Assembly: GCA_035541215.1 (NCBI GenBank) | Contig: DATKNV010000034.1 | Span: 1-7,994, forward strand | Direction of reading: 5' to 3' | Origin: DASZHJ01 sp035541215 | GTDB taxonomy: Bacteria > Pseudomonadota > Alphaproteobacteria > ATCC43930 > CGMCC-115725 | Length of the DNA: 7,994 nt | Program-made: the position numbers and the translations under genes | Shown here: piece by piece, positions 1 through 5,580 of the stretch | Layout: each line of letters opens with the position of its first letter | Position numbering within the stretch: the stretch's first letter is position 1 | Notes under the pieces: generated by a model | What the model was told of the DNA's origin: nothing | The model's input: only the letters and a program-made list of their open reading frames with translations | The model's database searches: none

Positions 1-704
1 AGCCGGGTCGTGCCTTCGAGGCATTCGTCGATGTAGAGGAAGGAGCGCGTCTGCTTGCCGTCGCCCCAGATCTCGATCTCGCCGCCCTCCTTCGCCTCCG
101 CGATCTTGCGGCAGAGCGCGGCCGGCGCCTTTTCCTTGCCGCTGTTCCAGGAGCCCAGCGGCCCGAAGATGTTGTGGTAGCGCGCGACGCGCACTTCCAT
201 GCCCTTGTTGCGGCCGTAGGCGAGGTAGAGGCGCTCGCTGAAGAGCTTCTCCCAGCCGTACTCGCTGTCGGGAGCGGCGGGATAGGCGCTTTCCTCCGCG
301 GTCTTGGGATTACCGGGGTCGCGCTGGTTGTACTCGGGATACATGCAGGCGGAAGAGGAATAGAAGATCCGCCGCGTGTCGCGCCGGAGACACGCCTCCA
401 GCATGTTGAGATTGATCTGCGCGGAGTTGTGCATGATGTCCGCGTCGTTCTCGCCGGTGAAGATGTAGCCGGCGCCGCCCATGTCGGCCGCGAGCTGATA
501 GACCTCGTCGAAGCGGCGGTCGACCGCGCGGCTGCAGAGCGCGAGATCCCGGAGATCGCCGATGACGAAATCGTCGGCCTCGGTGGGCGCGAATTCCGGG
601 AATTTGAGGTCGACGCCGCGTACGAAGAATCCTTCGCGCTTGAGGCGGGCGACCAGGTGGCTTCCGATGAAGCCCCCGGCGCCGCAGACGAGTGCGGATT
701 TCAC
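1..704 (-). CDS. GDP-mannose 3,5-epimerase-like NAD-dependent epimerase (partial, C-terminus beyond left edge)
   Basis: This extended short-chain dehydrogenase/reductase is predicted to convert GDP-D-mannose to GDP-L-galactose (and GDP-L-gulose) in the cytoplasm, supplying sugars for polysaccharide or glycoconjugate. 234 codons are present. The N-terminus has the NAD-binding glycine motif GAGGFIG (residues 8-14). Next come AADMGGAGYI (72-81), SSSACMYPEY (116-125) and YGWEK (149-153, the YxxxK pair), then GKEKAPAALCRK (189-200) and WGDGKQTRSF (213-222). Cys120, Tyr149, Lys153 and Lys192 all sit 25 positions before the catalytic Cys145, Tyr174, Lys178 and Lys217 that I recall for Arabidopsis GME. 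This constant offset favours GME over generic epimerases. The GTG start is at 704-702, and its GTGA overlap with the upstream gene's stop implies translational coupling. The plant enzyme is about 377 residues, so roughly a third is missing here. A neighbouring GDP-sugar epimerase specificity remains possible. Confidence 0.85.
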   Translation of the reverse strand, partial: MKSALVCGAGGFIGSHLVARLKREGFFVRGVDLKFPEFAPTEADDFVIGDLRDLALCSRAVDRRFDEVYQLAADMGGAGYIFTGENDADIMHNSAQINLNMLEACLRRDTRRIFYSSSACMYPEYNQRDPGNPKTAEESAYPAAPDSEYGWEKLFSERLYLAYGRNKGMEVRVARYHNIFGPLGSWNSGKEKAPAALCRKIAEAKEGGEIEIWGDGKQTRSFLYIDECLEGTTR

Positions 705-946
705 TGTGCGGCCACCTCGCCCGCGAGGAGCGCGCGCCCGCGCGCCGTGAGCGTCACGGCCGAGCGGTCGCTCAATCGCTCGCCGCCGTTCTCGAATTGA
801 ATGAGACCGCTCTCGACCGCATCCTCCCAAGTCGTGAGGCGCGGGCAGGTGCTGCGCCAGGCGTCCTTGACCTCGCCGTAGCTGCGCGGCCGGGCCGCAA
901 GCCAGGAGAGGAATTGCAGCGTGAGAAGTGCGGCTGGGTCTTTCAT
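701..946 (-). CDS. Small winged-helix-like protein, possible regulator
   Basis: This is an 81-residue cytoplasmic protein of unassigned function. Residues 5-17 form a hydrophobic helix. The middle (22-50, RSYGEVKDAW onward) reads like the helices of a helix-turn-helix, and VTLTARGRALL (64-74) resembles the wing and final helix of MarR/PadR-like winged-helix proteins. The ATG at 946 is preceded by GGAG with a 6-base spacer and is preferred to an upstream in-frame start that would add 16 unlikely residues. The stop overlaps the GTG start of the epimerase (GTGA), so the two are translated from one message, with the epimerase presumably dependent on it. The small size leaves no room for a ligand domain. 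It may bind DNA, or it may be a stand-alone adaptor fold. The coding call is firmer than the function. Confidence 0.7.
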   Translation of the reverse strand: MKDPAALLTLQFLSWLAARPRSYGEVKDAWRSTCPRLTTWEDAVESGLIQFENGGERLSDRSAVTLTARGRALLAGEVAAQ

Positions 947-1012
947 CGGAGTCTCCGCTCTGATGAGGATAGCACGCGCAAGACCTCCGGACAAAATGCG
1001 CGAGCGAATGCC

Positions 1013-1201
1013 TCAGGCGAGGACGGCCATGAAGAGGAGGCTCGCGACCGGCGGCAGCGCGATCAAGGCGAGAGCGGCGAGCCGCTCGACCGGGCTCCAG
1101 CGGGTCCAATCCGACCGCAGATCGCGGAGCGCCCGTGCCTGCGCCCGCGCAATCCGAGGGTTGCGGCTGGGCTCGGTACAGAAGGAAACCGGTGTCATCA
1201 T
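1013..1201 (-). CDS. Small single-pass membrane protein, hypothetical
   Basis: A 62-residue protein I do not recognise. Residues 1-39 are polar and rich in Arg and Ala. Residues 40-62 (starting LAALALIALP) form one hydrophobic segment ending at the C-terminus, which suggests a tail-anchored inner-membrane protein with a basic cytoplasmic portion. The ATG at 1201 is preceded by GGAGA with a 6-base spacer. A GTG two codons upstream is possible but overlaps this spacing badly. The gene lies 66 bases upstream of the winged-helix gene on the same strand and is probably the first gene of that transcript. Support is the ribosome binding site plus the coherent hydrophobic tail. In such GC-rich DNA an ORF of this length could still arise by chance. 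Confidence 0.5.
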   Translation of the reverse strand: MMTPVSFCTEPSRNPRIARAQARALRDLRSDWTRWSPVERLAALALIALPPVASLLFMAVLA

Positions 1202-1429
1202 CGCCACTCTCCATCCCGCGTAAGAGGCCCGCGCTCCCCGAGGAGGATGGGGGAACGCCCGCCATGGGGGAATCCGGGAGAGTCCGTACGGGTTTCTACT
1301 TAGCCGCCACCGCCTCTGCCCGGGGGCGGTTTTCGGCGCCGACTCGCGCCGCTCGGCCGCTTCGTATCTGGAAAAGCCGCCCCTTCCGTGCTCAACTGAA
1401 CGTATGGAAATACGCTGCGCGCAGCGCCC
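1202..1429. other. Divergent intergenic region between the membrane-protein gene and the methyltransferase gene
   Basis: The 228-base gap must hold promoters for the leftward transcript starting at 1201 and the rightward one starting at 1430, but I could not identify convincing -35/-10 boxes on either strand. It contains a 9-base direct repeat (ATGGGGGAA at 1247 and 1264), a terminator-like hairpin (1310-1333), and two stem-forming sequences directly before the methyltransferase start (1401-1426). No gene is supported inside it. Confidence 0.6.
1310..1333 (+). terminator. Terminator-like hairpin upstream of the methyltransferase gene
   Basis: CCGCCTC (1310-1316) can pair with GGGGCGG (1323-1329) as a 7-bp stem with one T-G wobble and a 6-base loop, followed directly by TTTT (1330-1333). 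It is oriented for plus-strand transcription, yet no plus-strand gene precedes it in the window. It could be a leader attenuator for the gene at 1430 or a barrier to readthrough antisense to the leftward operon. The short U tract makes it weak, and chance is possible in such GC-rich DNA. Confidence 0.3.
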
Positions 1430-2059
1430 ATGAGCGCCTCCAATCTCAAATCGACCGATTTCGACGATGCCGGCGAGCCCTGGGCGCCGGGGGAATGGCC
1501 GCTGCTGCTGCGCCGCTGGCTTCGGAATCCGATCGCAGTGGCGGAGCTAGCGCCGACCTCGCGCTGGGTGGCGCAGGCGGTGTCGGCGAAGATCGAGCTC
1601 GACCGGCCCAGCGCCGTGATCGAGCTCGGCGCCGGCACGGGGAGCCTCACCCGCGGCCTACTCACGGCGGGCTGTCCGCCGGAGCGGCTCGTCGCGATCG
1701 AGCTGGACGCCGAGTTCGCGGCGCTGCTCCGGCGTCGCTTCCCGCGGATCTCCGTAATCGCCGGCGATGCCGGAAAACTGGCGGAGCTGCTCGCGACGAT
1801 TGGCATCGCGCGCGCCGCAACCGTGGTCTCGAGCCTGCCGATCCGCTGGTTCCCGCGCGAGGTCCAAACGGCGATCCTCGAGGGAAGCCTCGATCTCCTG
1901 GGCCCAGGCGGCTCCTTCTACCAGCTCACGAACCTGCGGAGCTCGCCGCTGCGCTGGGTCGGGCCGGGAGTGAGGGCGGAACCGGTCTGCTGGGTCCTGC
2001 GGAATTTCCTGCCGATCAAGATCTGGCGCTACCGGCGGGACACCTCTTCTCCTTCTTAG
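1430..2059 (+). CDS. PmtA-like SAM-dependent methyltransferase (phospholipid N-methyltransferase family)
   Basis: A 209-residue class I methyltransferase, predicted to transfer methyl groups from S-adenosylmethionine, probably to phosphatidylethanolamine at the inner face of the membrane on the way to phosphatidylcholine. Residues 26-45 (LLRRWLRNPIAVAELAPTSR) match the amphipathic N-terminus typical of the family. ELGAGTG (65-71) is the SAM-binding motif I, with the following acidic strand end at E91-D93. VVSSLPIRWFP (132-142) is motif IV, and the tail ends RNFLPIKIWRYRR (191-203), a family hallmark. Length matches bacterial PmtA. The ATG at 1430 lacks a visible Shine-Dalgarno sequence, and a perfect palindrome (1413-1426) occupies that place. 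Related rRNA adenine dimethylases share the fold, but motif IV here is SLP rather than NxPY, so base methylation is unlikely. Substrate is inferred, not shown. Confidence 0.82.
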   Translation: MSASNLKSTDFDDAGEPWAPGEWPLLLRRWLRNPIAVAELAPTSRWVAQAVSAKIELDRPSAVIELGAGTGSLTRGLLTAGCPPERLVAIELDAEFAALLRRRFPRISVIAGDAGKLAELLATIGIARAATVVSSLPIRWFPREVQTAILEGSLDLLGPGGSFYQLTNLRSSPLRWVGPGVRAEPVCWVLRNFLPIKIWRYRRDTSSPS

Positions 2060-2087
2060 GCAGGAGCCGAGGAGGCTGTGCAATTAA

Positions 2088-2109
2088 CCACTCCGCAAGT
2101 GCGGGGTGG
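2088..2109. other. Stem-loop between the methyltransferase and PAS genes
   Basis: Bases 2088-2096 (CCACTCCGC) pair with 2101-2109 (GCGGGGTGG) as a 9-bp stem with one T-G wobble and a four-base AAGT loop. It lies 28 bases after the methyltransferase stop and 14 bases before the preferred PAS start at 2124. No T tract follows on the plus strand, so it is a poor intrinsic terminator. It could adjust translation or message stability of the PAS gene. Confidence 0.4.
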
Positions 2110-2123
2110 AATCGTACGCGGCC

Positions 2124-2738
2124 ATGTCGCCTCCCGCCATGCTCTCCGCCCTCGACGAGCCGGAACCGGCGGCGCCCCCGCGCGTGCCGCCCGAGGCCGG
2201 TCTCGAGGCGCGGCTCGCCGCGGTGCTCCCGGCCGATGCGGACCCTCGCGTGCGCGCGGTTGGAGAGCTCTGGCTCGCGATCCGCCCGGAGCCCGCGCGG
2301 CTGCCGGGGCGGCGGCATTTCGACCCCCTGCGCATCGAGCCGAGGGTGCTGCCCTATCTCTGGCTCTTGGACGTCGAGCGGGAGCCGCGGCTCCGCTTCC
2401 GTTACCGCCTTCTCGGCACCGCGCACGTGCTGGCGATGGGCGGCGATTTCACAGGCGAGTATCTCGACCTCGCGCACCCCGCTTTCCTCGAGAGCGCGAG
2501 CCACGCCGACTACGTCTCGGTCGCGGCGGGATATCCGAGCTACCGCAGGGGCAAGCCCACCTTCCACATGGACAAGAGCTACCTTGCGATGGAGCGGCTC
2601 GCCCTGCCGCTGGCGGAGGACGGGGAGCGCGTCAACATGCTGCTCGCCATCACCGTCTACGCGAGGGCCGAGCCGGCGCCCGGCGCAGAGCCCGTACTAG
2701 AGCGTGATCCGATCAAATTGAATCGGATCAAGCTCTAG
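2124..2738 (+). CDS. PAS_5-type PAS domain protein
   Basis: A 204-residue protein of the PAS_5 group common in alphaproteobacteria, often a stand-alone sensory domain without an output domain; its ligand and partner are unknown. Residues 1-28 are Pro/Ala-rich linker. The domain begins at LWLAIRPEPARLPGRRHFDP (49-68), with the family pattern of W, R, LP-R and FDP, followed by LPYLWLLDVE (76-85) and FRYRLLGTAH (92-101), and ends with the strand NMLLAITVYA (171-180). Starts at GTG 2106, ATG 2124 and ATG 2139 are all in frame. I chose 2124 because 2106 lies inside a stem-loop, but no start has a strong ribosome binding site. The last 13 residues and the stop codon fall inside the palindromic repeat beginning at 2697, so the native end was probably replaced. 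It may be co-transcribed with the methyltransferase 64 bases upstream. Confidence 0.75.
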   Translation: MSPPAMLSALDEPEPAAPPRVPPEAGLEARLAAVLPADADPRVRAVGELWLAIRPEPARLPGRRHFDPLRIEPRVLPYLWLLDVEREPRLRFRYRLLGTAHVLAMGGDFTGEYLDLAHPAFLESASHADYVSVAAGYPSYRRGKPTFHMDKSYLAMERLALPLAEDGERVNMLLAITVYARAEPAPGAEPVLERDPIKLNRIKL

Positions 2739-2798
2739 ATTCATTGCTTTTTGTCGCATTGCCCACGGCGAACCGGTGTCCGCCGCGCCTGGCAATGC
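2697..2798. repeat. Composite palindromic interspersed repeat, alphaproteobacterial type
   Basis: The element has two dyads. The first (2697-2738) pairs CTAGAGC with GCTCTAG and GATCCGAT with ATCGGATC around an AT-rich centre. The second pairs GCATTGCC (2756-2763) with GGCAATGC (2791-2798) and encloses GAACCGGTGTCCGC. Linker TTCATTGCTTTTTGTC lies between. From memory, short repeats with this layout (AGAGC...GATC...GATC...GCTCT followed by a core with GAACCGGT and a GCAT...ATGC dyad) are scattered through Rhizobiales and relatives; I could not search for it. It covers the 3' end of the PAS gene and could fold as a bidirectional terminator. Confidence 0.75.
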
Positions 2799-2983
2799 TC
2801 GAGGTCATGGACTCACGGCGCGCGAGTCAGACCCAAAAGATGCCGTTTAGGACGTGCCGGTCATCCACACGGAAAACGCCGCGCGGCTTGTTCGGAAGCA
2901 TCGGGTGGATAACACCTCACTCGACATCGCTCAGTTCGTACCGCAGGATCCCAAATTCCAGTTTTAATGGACTCAGTCTCAGC

Positions 2984-4365
2984 ATGAGGAGACCCAATTT
3001 TCTTGTCATCTTGGTCGACGACCTGCGCTACGACGAGTTCGGCGCGGCCGGCCACCCCTATATGAAGACGCCGCATATCGACCGGCTGGCTCGAGAAGGC
3101 TTGTTCTTCGAGCGCGCGTTCCACACGACACCGATTTGCTCTCCAAACCGCGCCTCGATTGTCACTGGCCAGTACGCGAGCCGCCACGGGATCATCGATA
3201 ATGTGGCACGCGATGCCATGAGCTATCGCTTGCCGAATTATCACATCGAGCTGCAGAGCCTCGGATACCTGACCGCTCATATTGGCAAGTGGCATATGGG
3301 TAACGACGGTATGCCACGCCCCGGCTATGACCTGTGGGTGAGCTATGACGGGCACGGCAGGATCGTGAACCCGAGGCTCAACCATGATGGCAAGTATGTG
3401 GACCACGTCGGATACATTACCGACCTCATGAATTCACTGGCAGTGGAGTTCATTGCGAGGAAGCACGATCGCCCGTGGTCGCTCTTTCTCGCTCACAAGG
3501 CGGTGCATCCAGATGCGTATCAGGCCGCGGATGGCACGCTCGATATGCGCGGCTTTGGCGGTTACGTCGCGGCTGAGCGCCACAGAGATCTTTATCCGAA
3601 GGCCGTTTTCCCGAGGAAGCCAAACATGCTCTCGCTGGCCGAGGTAGCGAAAGCAAAGCCTGCTTGGGCTGAGGCATTCAAGTTGAAGGCGAACGAGCGC
3701 TCGCGTGCGATTCTTTCAGCGATCGGCGCCGGCACGCAGGAGGAAATTCGCCAACGTGCGCGCATGATGGCTGCGGTGGATGAAGGTGTCGGCACGATCC
3801 TCGACGCACTCGAACGCGGCGGCCAGCTTGACGACACGCTCATCCTCTTTCTCAGCGACAACGGCTATTTTTTCGGCGAGCACGGCCTCGGCCCCGAGCG
3901 GCGCTTCGCGTAAGAGGGGGCATCCGATCACCTTTCTTGTTGCGCTATCCGCGCAAGGCGAAGCCCGGCGTGCGCATCTCGGATCTCGTAATCTGTCAGG
4001 ATATAGCGCCCACACTTATCGCTCTGGCCGGCGGCCGGCCGGGCGCACAGATCCAGGGACGCTCGCTCGTGCCGCTGCTGGCCGGCGAACGTTCGGGCTG
4101 GCGAAAATCCTTCCTCATCGAGTATTGGGCCGAGAACGCATTGCCCTGGCTCGTTGGCATGAGTTACAAGGCAGTTCGCACGGACCGCTACAAGCTGATC
4201 CATTGGGTGAACCGCGGGCGCGCCGCTGAGCTCGACGAACTCTATGACCTTGAGAAGGACCCGTTTGAGCTAAGGAACCGGATCGCCAGCCGTGCGCACG
4301 CCGATATCCGGGACAAGCTCTGGCGCGAGATGAAGCTGCTAGTGGGAGAGGCAATCGGCCTGTGA
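2984..4365 (+). pseudogene. Type I sulfatase (arylsulfatase/alkaline phosphatase superfamily), frameshifted
   Basis: This gene would encode a cytoplasmic sulfate-ester hydrolase of about 460 residues using formylglycine and a divalent metal. The first part (309 codons to TAA at 3911) carries metal ligands D12-D13, the signature C52-S-P-N-R56 whose Cys is converted to formylglycine, GKWHMG (101-106), H171-K172 and H175, and the ligand pair D292-N293 in SDNGYFFGEHG. The expected continuation (GIRSPFLLRYPRK) appears in the next frame from 3910 and ends at 4365 with YKLIHW and ELYDLEKDP, typical of the C-terminal subdomain. One missing base near 3911-3920 explains the break. There is no slippery heptamer, so programmed frameshifting is unlikely. 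The ATG at 2984 is chosen because the signature strand follows at once; it has no clear ribosome binding site, and there is no signal peptide. The DNA is less GC-rich than its neighbours, which suggests acquisition. A sequencing or assembly error could mimic the break. Confidence 0.8.
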
Positions 4366-4691
4366 GTTTGCATAATCATGCTCCGTCTCTTCGACGCGCA
4401 TTGGCCTCACAATGACCTGCGGCCGGCGGTGCCGATCACGCGGGTCGTCGTCCTTTTCTACGACACGTCCAAACCAACATCGTGCCTCATCGGATAAGCC
4501 TGCGATGGTAAAAGGCGCGGGGCGATAGCGCTCGGATCGTGGCTTGTTCGGATGATCAGAACCCGCCCGAGATTATTCGATGTCCACGCCCGGCCCTTTT
4601 CGGAAATGCCGCCTGCATCGGATGAGGGCCGCTCACGATCCCAACGCGGGCTCTGGCAAGCCGCCGCAGGTCGTGTTCACGAGGGCGCGCC
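4366..4691. other. Intergenic stretch without a supported gene
   Basis: These 326 bases separate the sulfatase remnant from the tail of the minus-strand HDO gene. A 39-codon open frame (4378-4497) has no ribosome binding site and no recognisable similarity, so I do not call it. A 17-base near-palindrome lies at 4546-4562. No clear terminator for either converging gene was found, and neither the repeat at 2697-2798 nor any insertion-sequence end recurs here. Confidence 0.6.
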
Positions 4692-5411
4692 TTAGCTCCC
4701 GGCGCGATCGCCGGCCTCGGCGATCCCGTTCAGGTAGATCTCCCAGACCCGCAGATTGACGTCGCAGGCTTTGACCGCGGCGTCCTCCAAGCCGTATTGG
4801 CTCGCGAACTTCGCGACGGCCTGCCAGCCCATGTCGGAATGCTCGATGTCCGCCTGCTCGTGCAGCTCGAAGAAGTCGAGATCGGCGTCGGAGAGCCCGA
4901 AGAGCTTGCCCCAGCGCTGCCGCTCGAGGCCGAACCAGCCGCGCTCGCGCATGGTGCCCTCGCCGTAGCCGGGCACGTTGATGCGCTCGGCGCAGGTGTT
5001 GGCGACGATGCCCTCGATCCAGTGCCGGTTGCTCATGAGGCCTTCCCAGGCGGCCCAGCAGACCTGCGTCGAGGGCAGCGGCTGGGATTCGCGGATCTCC
5101 TGGAGCGGCATCCCGATCCGCACGCCCAGCTCCTCCAGGATCTGCCAATGCGCCTTGCCGTGGCCGTGCTCGTGATCGGCGATCACCTCCTGGGTGCAGG
5201 CGCGGATGATGTTGAGCCGCGTCTCCCAGTCCGTGCAGTTCGTGGCGACGCGGAGCTTCAGCACGGAGTTGCGCTGGCGCGTGTTGAGGCGATGCTGGCG
5301 CACGAACATCCGCGCGCGCCCCGGCGTCATCCCCTCGCGGAAATAGCGGGTGCGTAAGCAGAATTCGTTCACGACCTCGTCGAGCCGCTGCAGCACCGTC
5401 TTGCTCGTCAT
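4692..5411 (-). CDS. Haem-oxygenase-like diiron oxidase/oxygenase (HDO; CADD/PqqC-fold 'iron-containing redox enzyme')
   Basis: A 239-residue all-helical protein of the TenA/PqqC/CADD fold. The predicted diiron ligands are complete: E75 and H82 (E-x6-H) in EVIADHEH, a helix glutamate at E133 (or E142), and H184, D188, H191 in HEQADIEH (H-x3-D-x2-H). This is the pattern of CADD, UndA and related HDO enzymes, which use O2 for C-C cleavage, N-oxygenation or cofactor assembly. PqqC and TenA lack it, so a metal-dependent oxygenase is favoured; the substrate cannot be read from sequence. The ATG at 5411 has AGGA with a 6-base spacer and is preferred to an in-frame start 32 codons upstream. It is transcribed divergently from the NIPSNAP gene across 169 bp containing two dyads. 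An 8-bp inverted repeat lies in its last codons (4706-4725). Confidence 0.8.
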   Translation of the reverse strand: MTSKTVLQRLDEVVNEFCLRTRYFREGMTPGRARMFVRQHRLNTRQRNSVLKLRVATNCTDWETRLNIIRACTQEVIADHEHGHGKAHWQILEELGVRIGMPLQEIRESQPLPSTQVCWAAWEGLMSNRHWIEGIVANTCAERINVPGYGEGTMRERGWFGLERQRWGKLFGLSDADLDFFELHEQADIEHSDMGWQAVAKFASQYGLEDAAVKACDVNLRVWEIYLNGIAEAGDRAGS

Positions 5412-5505
5412 GTTCCGTCCTCGTGCGATTCCATCGGGCGCCGCATGTTGCAGGATGCCGAGCGCGGGAACAAGCACAGTTCGGCGCATCCGGCCGAATT
5501 CCTCC

Positions 5506-5549
5506 ATGGTTCGAGCACCATCGAATCATCGCACTCGCAATTACGCGAG
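5506..5549. promoter_or_regulatory. Two dyads in the HDO/NIPSNAP divergent intergenic region, candidate operators
   Basis: ATGGTTCGA (5506-5514) and TCGAATCAT (5521-5529) form a near-palindrome with 8 of 9 arm pairs matched and a 6-base spacer. CTCGC (5534-5538) and GCGAG (5545-5549) form a second dyad, also with a 6-base spacer. Their centres are 24 bases apart. They lie between two divergent starts (5411 and 5581), the usual place for a shared operator. No regulator gene is adjacent and no promoter boxes were identified, so the role is inferred. Confidence 0.4.
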
Positions 5550-5580
5550 AATGGCGCCCGCAAGCAAGGACGGCGCAGCC

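Noticed and set aside
174..800. Plus-strand open frame of 208 codons opposite the epimerase
   Set aside because: It is the antisense of a strongly conserved epimerase and has no recognisable domain.
1247..1303. 18-codon frame following GAGGAGG
   Set aside because: The Shine-Dalgarno-like run abuts the ATG with no spacer, and the product is too short to support.
1135..2700. Long plus-strand open frame of 521 codons
   Set aside because: It is an Arg/Ala/Ser-rich, low-complexity translation overlapping the methyltransferase and PAS genes in another frame, an artefact of high GC.
2697..2798. Inverted repeat as an insertion-sequence end or CRISPR unit
   Set aside because: No transposase, no target-site duplication I could verify, and no repeat-spacer periodicity; a short interspersed element fits better.
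2739..2983. Upstream extension of the sulfatase to an in-frame start near 2744
   Set aside because: The extra 80 residues derive partly from the repeat element and show no signal peptide or family sequence; the sulfatase fold begins right after the ATG at 2984.
3900..3940. Programmed ribosomal frameshift in the sulfatase
   Set aside because: There is no slippery X XXY YYZ heptamer or clear downstream structure, and sulfatases are not known to use frameshifting; a deletion or read error is simpler.
4378..4497. 39-codon plus-strand frame after the sulfatase
   Set aside because: No ribosome binding site, no similarity I recognise, and length expected by chance.
4797..5357. Plus-strand open frame of 186 codons opposite the HDO gene
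   Set aside because: Antisense shadow of the HDO coding sequence with no domain of its own.
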